A DNA stretch of 64,000 nt from Oreocharis arfaki (taxonomy: Eukaryota; Chordata; Aves; Passeriformes; Paramythiidae). The stretch lies in assembly GCA_013398015.1 (NCBI GenBank), contig VZRR01005732.1, positions 1-64,000 of the forward strand, given 5' to 3'. A program made the translations under genes and the position numbers. Below, one piece after another: positions 25,585-35,700 of the stretch. Positions within the stretch are counted from its first letter, which is position 1. Each line of letters opens with the position of its first letter. A model generated the notes under the pieces. The model worked only from the letters and a program-made list of their open reading frames with translations, ran no database searches and had not been told where the DNA came from.

Positions 25585-25660
25585 GGTGAGCCCGGGCCGT
25601 GTTACTGGAGATGAGGCTTGGGGTGCTCCTGGGACCTGCTGGGAGTCAGACCAGTTCCAT
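25585..25660 (-). other. KCND3: KCND3 exon 2, 5'UTR portion
   Basis: These 76 bases lie between the splice acceptor and the start codon of the coding exon. They contain no in-frame stop, so frame alone does not fix the start. Homology of the N-terminus and the strong context of the ATG at 25582-25584 do. The first three bases of the exon form an out-of-frame ATG that opens a four-codon upstream ORF. The extent rests on the predicted acceptor and not on a transcript. Confidence 0.75.
25646..25660 (-). other. Four-codon upstream ORF in KCND3 leader
   Basis: The first base of the predicted exon begins ATG GAA CTG GTC TGA, giving M-E-L-V-stop. It lies 61 bases upstream of the main ATG and out of frame with it. 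The context after splicing to the candidate exon 1 would be CCAGATGG, with a weak C at -3 but a favourable G at +4. Short upstream ORFs of this kind can lower translation of the main frame; that role is inferred here. Confidence 0.5.
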
Positions 25661-25694
25661 CTAAAACACAGAACAGAAGAGAACACAGCACACA
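25661..25694 (-). other. KCND3: Predicted splice acceptor of KCND3 coding exon
   Basis: Read on the minus strand, this segment is a pyrimidine-rich tract (TCTCTTCTGTTCTGTGTTTT) followed directly by AG at 25662-25661. It is the only strong acceptor just upstream of the start codon. Its place fits the known KCND3 structure, in which a non-coding first exon is spliced to the coding exon. Confidence 0.8.
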
Positions 25695-28600
25695 GTCACC
25701 CGGGGGGGTCCTGCCCCGTTGGGTTGAAGAGTCCTGGATCAGCACAGGCACGAGGATTTAAAACCACTGGCTCGCCCTCACCTCCCAGGTGAAGAATGAT
25801 GTTGAACAAGGCACACGATAATCAGCTCAGCGGGGTTATGGCATTATTATAGATTAAAATTTGGAATAGCAAATCATTCCTCATTAAAAGCATTTTAAAA
25901 GTAGCATAAACACAGTAATTTATATTTGCTTCCTCACAAACAAGACTAATCCATAATTCCCCAGGTGTAAGCCTCACGTGCTCATCAGTTTAACTACAGC
26001 TGTCAAGAAAGAGCTGGGAACTCCAGTGAAATCAGCCTGCAGTGGAATCGTACACCACGAAAACCCGCGACTGGGCTTAGCTGCACTTCCAGTCCTAAAC
26101 AAGCTCAGTATGTTCTGGATCTTGCACTAAGAACATCTTTAGTTGAAAGAAATGGAAATTTTTCGCTGGTTTTCACCAGCTGTCTTCCATCTTTAATGCT
26201 AGGCCTGGCCTCAGCAGCAGTTTTCTGCTGCTCTCTTTCATTTATAGGTGGGGTTTACTCTTGGGAAGTGTTGCAGCCCTCCACTGGACCACAAGAAAAT
26301 TCTGATTTTCGGGGAAACATTGTTCAGAATACCTGAGCACCAGTAAGCTTCAATCCCAGGTGTGAAGGCCAATGGATTAAACTACCGAGTACCAAGAACA
26401 TCAGAATGAAGGAAGGCTCCAAAGCTATAGAATTTCTTTCCAGCAGGAAGATGCTTCGCCTATTTCCTGACTAACAGGGGCAGAAGTCCTTCAGCTGAAG
26501 AACTGAAGGACTCTCAGGCTGAAACAAAATATATTCACTGCACTTTTGGATTTTTATATGAGAAATATCCCAGGTTGTCCAGATCCTGAGCCGCTGGAGG
26601 CCAACATTCTCTTGAAGTTTGAGTAATTTTCGTGTTCTGATCTAGCCATAAATTTGTTTTATCTTTTTGATCTTTGGTCAGAGTTCTTACAGTCTTTAAC
26701 TGATGTTTTAACTTGCATTTACTTTCACTTCCCTAGTGCTTTTCTAATTCTGCCATGAAATTATCTGAAGAAAGGTGTCATCATCATATAAGATGCATTA
26801 GGAGCCCTATCAAAAGTTAATTTATCAATGGAAATTCCATTGATTCCACTGACTCAGGCCCTCAGAGCTTAATTATGTTTTTGTAGGCAGTTTTACTCTA
26901 AAGTTTTTAACTTACATGGAAGCTGCCATTCCAGCCAGTAAGGCTGCAGCATTATTGATTCCAACAGGCCATCAAAATACTGAATAAAAAATGATGGAAT
27001 CAGTCTGTGGTGAAAATGACTGAAGTGCTCACAGAAATGCTCTTCCTCTTCGGGGCAAATTAACATTCATCACCTTAATGTGGAGCATCTTTCTATGCAA
27101 TTTTCCTATCTAAAGGACAATTGAAATCCCTCGTGTGAGCATCTTACTGCTGCTGAAGAGCTTTTGTAATTATGAAACATATAATAATCCATAGTGATGC
27201 TTATCCCAAGGAGACACTTTGCTTATCTACATGGCACTGGAGCAAACCTCTCACAGTATTTCCCTCTAAAGAATTGTTCAGTATTACAAAGCACCAATTT
27301 TTCTCTCCCCCTAAAGAGAGAATTTATTGCGTTGATCGTGCCAGACTGGCCGCCCTGGGGACCAGGCTCTGTGGTCTGTGCGAGGCAGAGCTCAGCACTG
27401 AAAACTTTCTCTGCATGACTTTGAAAAGCTCCCCCAGCCTTCAGCTGAAAGGGCATCTGCACGGGCTCAGTGGGCTCAGACTGCAGCCTTCTAGCACCAG
27501 TGGTGGATCTTTTACCTTTTATGAAACATTTAAGAACAGGAGGCAGCAAAATAAGAACTATTTCATTCATTAATCACCGAATATATACAAGCAAATAACC
27601 AAGAAAACAAGAAAAGGCATCTCGTTCCTGCCTTCCCTGCTGGCAAACTCTCTTCCCTGGGTGTTGATTTCACTTAGCACCATCACCAGAGTCCTTCTGC
27701 CAGGACTGACTGGTGACCTGACCAGTTTCAGCACAACGGATCCTCATCTCCCCTGATTTCTCAGGGGAACCACGGTAGAAATCTCTTCTGTACTTTCATA
27801 ACTTTGGTTGTGGATTCCAGGTTACCTACATTAGCTGCTGAGGCACTATAAATACTTCGCATATAATTGTTCCAATAAAGCACTGGTAACTCATAAGTGA
27901 CTTACACATTTTTAAATCAATTTTTAAAAGATAAAATGGGTCCTTTCATGCTGGCGGTATATGTGGGGAAGCTATAAATATCTTGGCTATGAAAGGGACA
28001 GGAGATTAAAGCAAAAGAGAAGGAAAGGGGTATTCTTTGGTGGAAGTTTAGTTCCCATTTCTCTGGGTCCAAGAGATACATCTGAATAGGAAAACAGTGC
28101 ACCCCGCTTAATTTTCGAAGTTACATTGAATCTGTCCCATTTGATCCTCAAAATACACAAAAGAGGAGTCTTTTTTATCTTTAAATTATCTGAAGGAACA
28201 AGAGTGAGAAGAGCAGTGAAATTCCCTGTTGCAGATGTTTTGCTTTTTCTTGTCCATGAATCCTTGGAACTCTACCACTCCCTGAAGGAAGTGAAAGAAA
28301 ATTGGAAGACAGAGGACTGGATTTATAATTCTGAACGGCACAACCTAAGCTGAGTCAAAAAAAGATGAAGTAACCAGTTTATCTAGAATGTAGAATTCCA
28401 GAATGTAGAAAGAATCCTCCTTTTCTGCCTGCTTGGATTTTGGTAACTGCTAACTGGTCTGTTTAGGCTGGAAAGCAATTGGCTGGACTCAAAATCTAAT
28501 GCACTGTTGACAGTCTCTGGAGCTCTCATAGAAAACAGACACGCTTTAATTCTAACAAGCATATATTTAGCTATATTCATATTTCTAATTTTAATTACCA

Positions 28601-29508
28601 TAATTTCTGTGTGTAATTTAAAAGGAACTGGTTCACAGCAGACCGGCACCCTGCTGATGACATTTAGAAGACCTGGTACACAAAATAGAATAATTTGCCT
28701 CCTGATTTGAAAAAGTATCTGTAGAGAAAAGAATCTGTTTTCTTTAGATAGCAGTGGGGACAGTGAAACAGTCAAGCGAATTTGATAGAGAAGGCTGAGC
28801 ATGAGCCCCCTGTCCCCCTCCCAGGAGTCCCGACCCCATGGGGTCCCTCCCAGCCACTGCTGGCTCCCGCTGCAGCTGCTCCGGGGGCACCGTGGTCTCA
28901 TCCCAGTTTGGAACAAAACCCCAACTGCCAAGGCTGGGCCAGCAAGGCTCTGGAGGAAAACTTGATAGAGAACAGTTATGGCTGTTCACCTAAAGGGTCA
29001 AGAAATAAAGGTTGGACTCTTACCACTTCAGCTCCCACGGCAATGCCACACTGATCAATGTCTCTTCATCGTCTCAAGAGAGCAGAGACAAACCAAAAAT
29101 CTCAGTGTTTCCCTTTCTAGAAGCAGACAGGGCTGTTCTGAAATCGGACCGATAAACATACTGCAAGTTTCTTGATGAAAACTGCTAATGGGAGTGAAGA
29201 GCCTGGAGATCATTCCTTCTTCCCTCTCCTGTCCTTGTTGGGTCAGGCTCAGGCAGCAAAGAGACCTTTGCTTTAAAGCAAAATATGTCATCCAAAGCCT
29301 CGGTGTCTTCTGTCAGTCACACATCCCTTTCCCTTCACAGCAACACCAGAAAATAAAACTTTCTGCAAAACACTCACTCCCTCAGTCTGTTGGGGAAATT
29401 CAGGAGCAAAAGCAACAGGCTTAGGATAAAGGCATGCAAACTTCTCCCCTCCCTCCCTCCCAGCGAGCCCAGAGAGCCCCATGTTGCCGGCTCGCAGCGC
29501 TGCCTTAC
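25661..29508 (-). other. KCND3: KCND3 intron 1 (predicted)
   Basis: This interval runs from the coding-exon acceptor back to the candidate exon 1 donor at 29508. If the alternative first exon ending at 30326 is used, the intron extends to 30325. No CR1 fragment and no plausible coding exon was found in it. Most of it is AT-rich unique sequence, with long stretches at 26500-27200 and 27780-28750. A half-match to the REST/NRSF element is present at 27727-27740. Confidence 0.6.
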
Positions 29509-29655
29509 CTGGCAAGGAAAGACACTCGGCGCCCAAAAGCAGGGCTGAATCTGGGGAACGGGAAGGAAGGGGGAGCAGTCACTCCTCAGGATAAAAGGTG
29601 AACTGTGCTGCCTGCCTCTTGACTCCCTCTCTAAACGCAGTCAGAAGCAATCAGT
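29509..29655 (-). other. KCND3: Candidate KCND3 non-coding exon 1
   Basis: A minus-strand transcript starting about 30 bases downstream of the TATA motif would begin near 29655 and reach a good donor, GCCAG|GTAAGG, with the exon ending at 29509. Spliced to 25660 it places an in-frame TGA (29588-29586) upstream of the main ATG with no ATG between them in that frame. This agrees with translation starting at 25584. Both boundaries come from motifs only. An alternative first exon ending at 30326 is possible. Confidence 0.45.
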
Positions 29656-29678
29656 AAATGTGATCATCATTGTGAAAG

Positions 29679-29686
29679 TATATATA
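29679..29686 (-). promoter_or_regulatory. TATA-like box of candidate KCND3 promoter
   Basis: The minus strand reads CTCTATATATACTTTC, with TATATATA at 29686-29679. It sits at the proper distance before a putative start near 29655 and next to the CpG-rich block at 29700-29950. TATA-like runs are common in AT-rich DNA, so the support is its position relative to the donor at 29509 and the CpG block. Confidence 0.4.
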
Positions 29687-29699
29687 GAGAGATGACTAA

Positions 29700-29950
29700 A
29701 CAGCTTCTCCCTCATTGCTGCCGAGACGGAGGCTCTCCCTGCCTCTCTCGCCTGAGCTCGCTTCGCGTTGCCCCCTCCCCTGGTTGGACCGCTCGGAGCT
29801 TTGCCCTCGCTGCCCAGCCCAGCTGGGAACGGCACCCGGGTCCGGAGATCCGCCAGGGTGGCCGCGGCCGGAGCTGGACCCGGCTGGTCCAGGGAGGCAG
29901 GCGGAGGAGCGCGGCTGGAGAAGGGCGGTGTGAGCTGACAGAGACGCTGG
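29700..29950 (-). promoter_or_regulatory. CpG-rich block upstream of candidate exon 1
   Basis: About 250 bases of high G+C with many CpG dinucleotides stand out against AT-rich sequence on the intron side. Examples are GCTCGCTTCGCGTTGCCCCC near 29756 and GGTGGCCGCGGCCGGAGC near 29857. The block lies immediately 5' of the TATA-like box for a minus-strand transcript, which fits a core or proximal promoter of KCND3. No start site can be shown from sequence alone. Confidence 0.55.
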
Positions 29951-30798
29951 CAAATGGAGCCGTTAAATACACACCAGAGCCTACCCTGCATGCTAATGTG
30001 CCAAGGGGGAGATGAAGGGGGGAAAAGTATGGGATGAACTTCACGGGCCTCTCTCGGAGCTCCCTGTGTGTCCCTCCTGGCTCTCGGTCAGGCGGGGACA
30101 AGGCAGAAGGGATTCCTTGTGGACAAGGAACTGAGCTATTCCTCCAGCATCACAAACCTACAACCAACACCCGGGGCAGGGCAGGAGGCTACATTCAGGA
30201 ATAAAAATAAATCACTCAGATTTAAACCGATCTTTCCCTATCTTCTCCCTTCTTCCTTCCCACCACCTTTCCCTTTCCCCCTCGCCCTGCTGTTCTGGCT
30301 TGCCCTGCTCCTTGGCAGCTCTTACCAGTTCTGTCTCCACACCACCTCAGCATCCCTCTTTCATCCACGGTCAGAAGTTGGACTCGGCACGCTCAGAGAC
30401 CCCGCAGCCTCGCTCATTTATCTGTTTGCTGTCGAATCTCCATTAAGCAAATAACCATAAGCCCAAATCAGAGCGAGCCAGCCTTGCCCTGCTCCGCCGG
30501 GCAGCTCCCGGCGGTGACTGATGCGCCGCAGCGGTAGTTGATGACTTCCATAAAGTGAGAGCGATACGTACACGAGCGAGCGGGGCTCGCCTGCCTCGCC
30601 ATTGCCTCGCCTCCCTGCGCGGCTCAGCTCCGCACTTTATCGCCGGCAGCTCGGGGCTGGCACGGGCTGCGCGGCCCCGGGCCGGGATCGGCAGCGGCGA
30701 GGGGCTGGAGGGGAGCGGGGCCGGGGATGGGAGCGGCCGAGGGCACCCGCTGCCCCCGCCCCGCCCGCAGGTGAACCCCCGGGTCCGTGTCCCCCGCA

Positions 30799-31203
30799 NN
30801 NNNNNNNNNNNNNNNNNNNNNNNNNNNNNNNNNNNNNNNNNNNNNNNNNNNNNNNNNNNNNNNNNNNNNNNNNNNNNNNNNNNNNNNNNNNNNNNNNNNN
30901 NNNNNNNNNNNNNNNNNNNNNNNNNNNNNNNNNNNNNNNNNNNNNNNNNNNNNNNNNNNNNNNNNNNNNNNNNNNNNNNNNNNNNNNNNNNNNNNNNNNN
31001 NNNNNNNNNNNNNNNNNNNNNNNNNNNNNNNNNNNNNNNNNNNNNNNNNNNNNNNNNNNNNNNNNNNNNNNNNNNNNNNNNNNNNNNNNNNNNNNNNNNN
31101 NNNNNNNNNNNNNNNNNNNNNNNNNNNNNNNNNNNNNNNNNNNNNNNNNNNNNNNNNNNNNNNNNNNNNNNNNNNNNNNNNNNNNNNNNNNNNNNNNNNN
31201 NNN
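30799..31203. other. Assembly gap, 405 N
   Basis: An uninterrupted run of N lies inside the CpG island. Any reading frame reported across it is meaningless. Extreme GC content on both sides suggests sequencing drop-out. The gap may hide a transcription start or part of a 5'UTR exon. Confidence 1.
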
Positions 31204-31207
31204 CGGG

Positions 31208-31260
31208 CCCCCGGGGAGGGGGGGAGCGCGGGGCCGGGGGGGCGGGGGGCGGGCCCCCCG
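31208..31260 (+). other. G-run cluster with G-quadruplex potential
   Basis: Directly after the gap the plus strand has more than four runs of at least three G separated by short loops (GGGG, GGGGGGG, GGGG, GGGGGGG, GGGGGG, GGG). This meets the usual sequence rule for an intramolecular G-quadruplex. For KCND3 transcription this is the template-complement side of the promoter region. Such structure could also explain the neighbouring gap. Confidence 0.6.
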
Positions 31261-31710
31261 GGATGGAGGGAGCGCTGGGCACGGGGAGCGGGGTGCGGGA
31301 CCCCCGGGGCAGAATGCAGCGCAGGGCCGGGGGTAGCCGGTGGCCGCAGCACCCCCACAACGGGGGACCCGCACCCGAGTCCCCGAGCCGGGCAGGAGGG
31401 GTCTGTAGAGAGGGGGTCCAGCGGGTTCCGGGGGCTGCAGGGGTTGCATTATCAGGGGCAGGAGATGCTCCCTCAGCTGCATCACTGTGAGCAAGGGGTG
31501 TGTGTTGGGAGGTCCGGAATAAGGGAAACAGAGACTCGGTACAGCCAGCAATGACCAGGGACCGTTTTCCAGGTTTCTTTCTTCCCAGAGTTCTAAACCC
31601 GAGATCTTCTTAAAGAAAAAAACCGAATAAAAATAGGGAAATGCCTCCAAATCCTCAATATTTCAACACATCAGTTGTCTGGTTCTGGAAACTCTGAAAC
31701 CAGGACCCTG

Positions 31711-31932
31711 ATCATCGAATTAGGTTGGAAAAGACCTCCAAGACCATGAAATCCAACCTGTGACTGAATCCTACCATGCCAACTAAACCATATCACAAAG
31801 TGCCACATCTACTCATTTTTGGAACATTTCCAGGGATGGTGACTCCACCACTTCCCTGGGCAGCCTGTTCCAGTGCTTGACCACACTTTCAGAGGTGAAA
31901 TTTTTCCTAAGATACAACTGAACCTCAACCTG
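31711..31932 (-). mobile_element. CR1 LINE 3' fragment, antisense, older subfamily
   Basis: ATCATCGAATTAGGTTGGAA, AAGACCTCCAAGACCATGAA, CTTCCCTGGGCAGCCTGTTC and CAGTGCTTGACCACACTTTC follow a second CR1 subfamily in reverse complement. It is the CR1 copy closest to the CpG island, on its upstream side. Confidence 0.92.
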
Positions 31933-32636
31933 ATAGATCCAATTCAATTAATTTCTGATAATTCAATGCAATTATTAAAAAAAAACACTAATTTCTGAAT
32001 ATCAGGTCCTGCATAACCTTCCCCAACACAGTCTCCCCCAATAACATCTGTAATCTGCATTACACTGTCTGCAGAGTAGTTCACGAGTTCATGCAAACAC
32101 AGTGCTCTATAATCTTTAGATCACAGATATTAAGAGGTGTATGCTGGACACATGAATAGCTGTGTGCAAAGTAAATCCTAAAACTTCTATGAGAAACTTT
32201 CAGTGGCTGTAAGAATTTAAACATATCAAAGCACACTGAATCCATCTATATTAGATGTCTTCAGAACCGCTTTCCACTTTTAAACCCTCCATTTCCACTT
32301 GCTCCTTCCCTCTTGCAGATGCTCAGAAGAAAGCAGAACCAGAAATGTCATTTGGCTTTTGCTGGTATAAGAGATTTTTCTGTGATTTACAGTGTCACCA
32401 CTTCATAAAACTTCCTGACTCCTCTCTCTCTGGGGCGTGCTCTGGCCTCACTCTCTGCTGGTGCTGCCCTGGCTGTGATTCTGAATTGCTTTTCCCCCAT
32501 GACTCGGCCCCTTTTAACTTCCCATCTCTATTAAAAAGCTAATTTGGGAACTCTTTTTCAATGCTCCCAATTTTGTATTTTTAAATAGAGTATGAAAGTC
32601 AAAAGCAAGCTTGCTGCAGATAGTCTGAAGTGAAAA

Positions 32637-32772
32637 TACTCCTTCTTCTCTTACGTTTTTTTATTGATATATTTTCTGTTTCTTTTTCTCTCTTCTCCTT
32701 TAACTCTCTCTTCTTTCCCTCTTTCCCTTTTGTTCTCTCATTCTGCCTTTCCCCTTCTCTCTCTTTTCTAGG
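32637..32772 (+). repeat. Polypyrimidine tract, about 135 bp
   Basis: The plus strand is almost entirely C and T over this span (for example CTCTCTTCTTTCCCTCTTTC), with rare purines. It is a low-complexity tract. It could adopt non-B structure, but nothing shows a function. Confidence 0.9.
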
Positions 32773-35700
32773 AATAACTCCTTAGGTTCTACCGCCCCAG
32801 TTATAGCTTTTATTAAAACTTTTTGAGCTACTTGTTTTCATTCTACTACTGAAAAGTAGAACCTGCTGGTATTAAAACAAGCCATGTAACCAGGGAAATT
32901 ATGGAATGAAATATTGTGGTTAAATATCAATATTAAATATAGTTCACTTAATTTTTTTTCCCTTACATTTTCTTCTGTGTTTATATCCTATGCCTCTACA
33001 GTGTATTTTATTTATTGTGTTTGTTCTCTACATTGGGCACTATTCTGCATAAATTCTGCATCTAAATACCCCATTCACTTCGTGGCTGTGCTGCAGAAGT
33101 TCTGCAGTGACAGTTGCAGGAACACAGCCTGGCTGCCTGAAATTACAGCTCACCATAACTCCGGAGCTTTGTAGTCTGATTATGTCCCATAGATTGTGCC
33201 AACAGTTCCCTTGCTTTGGCTCCAAGCTGGTGAAAACATCTGCATAGATTAAAGAAAGATCATTAATATGATTGTGTGAAAGAGTCGGCCTTTGTAACCT
33301 TAAAACTCAATATGTGGCTCAGTGCCTTCACGCCACAGGTCTGGCAAAACCAGGAGTTCAAGCCCCTGCCTCATGTGTCTCTCGAGCAGAAAATGCAGTG
33401 TCTGCTTTTGGGGTGGAAATGGTCTTCACTAGGACCAATCTAAATTTTCTTTAGAAAATTGAGAGACAGAAAAACAGTGCCAAAAATTGGATTCCAGTGG
33501 ACAGAGCCTATCCCAGCCCCGCTCTGCAGCCTTGCCCTGCCTGTGGGCATTTGGAAACCGAGGGCTTTGGTTCAAGGCCATCTCTGATTCACATCGTGCT
33601 CAGTTTTTTCCCCCTCTCTGTCTGGAGATTTTCCAACCCAAAATAAAGCCTCACAGGCAGCTGCATTCTGCCACTTCTTCCTAAAAGGAGAGAGGAAGGA
33701 GCTGTGGATGGGGTCCAGCAGCAGTGAGAGTTACCCAGCAGCTGCAACATTTTCTGCTCAGCTGATGTTAATGAATCAAGAAAGGGTCACACATGACAGT
33801 GGAGGGAAAAGGCCCTTGAAGGGCACGAGTGACACCGAATCAGGGCTTTGATTGATTGTCCTCTGTCCTCTGTCCCTTCCCAGTGCACTCCATGGCCCAG
33901 GCCCATTTCCCGGGGAGTTTTCGTGTCTGACAGCCCAGGCAGGACTTTACACATTGCTCTTCATCCAACTGCTCTGCTGCAAGTTCCTTTTGCAAGATCT
34001 GCTTCTAGCCAGTTGGGAATTCTTGTAATTATGAGCCAACCCAGGCTAAAAAGCTCCGAAGTGAGCAGAGCACAAGGCAAGTGCACTGCTTTGATCTCAC
34101 ACTCGTGGGTTAACCCGTCACCATCAAAGCAATCATCCTCGGCTGCTGCCAGTGGAGAGCCCAATTAAAGAACGGCAAAAAAACCCCAACAAAACCCAAA
34201 CCAAACTGAAATAGATGATCAATGTTAAATTATCAGGTTTGGAATGATTACCAGAGCTCAAGTGATGCCAAGGGTTTTGTTGCCACAGTCAACAACACGA
34301 TAAATTGGAATTGCAGTTTTTTGGTGGCTCATATCCAGTAAATCAGGTCTGGGGAACTATACATTTACTGCAAATTTAAGGAGTTGTTCTTTCATTTTTA
34401 AGAGTGCATTTTAAATCAAGTCAACAGCCATAAAGCAATATCCAGCCTGCCTAGCTATTGTCTGGGGAATGAGTCCTGTGCTATCATCATTCCTTTTTAT
34501 TATTATTACATGTGGGGGAAGGGAGAAGAAATTTGGGAGTGAGATTGTCCATGTTCCTCCACCAGGTGAGCCTGGACCTCCAGACATGGACAGGTTTTTC
34601 CCAACATTTCCTAATGGTTAGGAATGGATGGACCCCCACTCATTGCTGAGGAAAAAAACCCCAAGAGGTGGATTTAGCCCCAAACCAATTTATCATGCCA
34701 AACTCCTCTCTATATATGAGAATTCTAATAGGCAGAAATAAATTCATTCCTTTATCTCGGAACAGATTAAAAATAACTTTACCTGCAGACAAATTCTATA
34801 ACTAGAATTCAAGCTTAATCTGATTTTTTTAATATTGAATCGAGTAAGATCATTATTTCTGCCTTGCTCTAGCAGGATGTAGTCTCCCAGCTAAAGGGAA
34901 GGTGCATCTGTGTGTCATTAAGGGCTAACCCGGAATTCAGATCTTAATCCTCAGTACAGACCTTTGAGAGAGAAAGAAAGCTTTTGTTAATGCATTAATT
35001 TAAACTCGCTCACAGCAGCAGCAGGAGCTGATAGCTTGAAAGTAAATTCAGTTAGTATTTTTGGATAGTCCAGAGCTAAAGGAAGCTCTTCATGAATGGA
35101 AAATCTCTCATCTAAGCCTCTCAAGGAGCTCAAAAGGGATATTTATGCAAACATCTATCTGAGCAGGAGGTGTTTTTGCTCTTCATGTAAAAAGACACAA
35201 CTGTCGGGCTTGTTAGGAAAATGTGTCGCATCACCCAAAATGCCAGGTTTACTGGTGTGGAGTGATGTTACCTTTATTGCAGGGAGAAGGGTGGTTAATC
35301 AAGACATATTGGCACATCTTGTTAAATACTCATAGCAAACTTCAGCCCCAAAATGACTGGTAATTCTGCGTTTGTATTAGGGGAGAAGCTGGCAAATCAA
35401 AAGAATGGGATTTTCAAAATCACTGTGCTCATGTTTGTGACCAGGAAGTCCTCTGTAATGGAAACTCATATTGCTCACCAAGGAATGAGTTACACCAGCT
35501 CCTTTTTTCAGTTAGATAAGATAACCTTTATTGTTGTAGCTGAATGCTCAGATAATGTATTTTCTAACCCTGTGTACAAGGAAGAACGTGCAGAATGCGG
35601 CACAGTCTGGGATGATGTAGCAGGACAATACACCCAGCTTAAATGGGAATACAGCAAATGTTGAAATGGCCAACAATAAGTCCGTGTAATAGCATTTGAA

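Larger units (their letters stand above)
30470..31440. promoter_or_regulatory. CpG island with internal assembly gap
   Basis: The sequence on both sides of the N run is very GC-rich and full of CpG: 30470-30798 contains CGCCGCAGCGG, ACGTACACGAGCGAGCGGGG and CGGCCCCGGGCCGGGATCGG, and 31204-31440 is rich in G runs. It lies about 5 kb upstream of the KCND3 coding exon. It is the strongest island in the window and a likely promoter region for KCND3, perhaps bidirectional. A possible minus-strand donor, ACTG|GTAAGA, at 30326 would suit a first exon starting in this island. Confidence 0.7.

Noticed and set aside
25051..25614. Plus-strand open frame of 187 codons opposite the KCND3 exon
   Set aside because: It is the antisense shadow of the GC-rich channel exon and shows no domain of its own.
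25585..25686. Open frame extending the Kv4.3 protein 34 residues upstream of the chosen methionine
   Set aside because: The extension runs through the polypyrimidine tract and acceptor AG, so its first methionine is intronic. The N-terminus starting at 25584 matches the conserved Kv4 start exactly and has a strong translation context.
30443..31650. Open frames of 240-340 codons around the CpG island
   Set aside because: They are open only because they read through 405 N; the real flanks are proline- and glycine-rich translations of GC-rich DNA.
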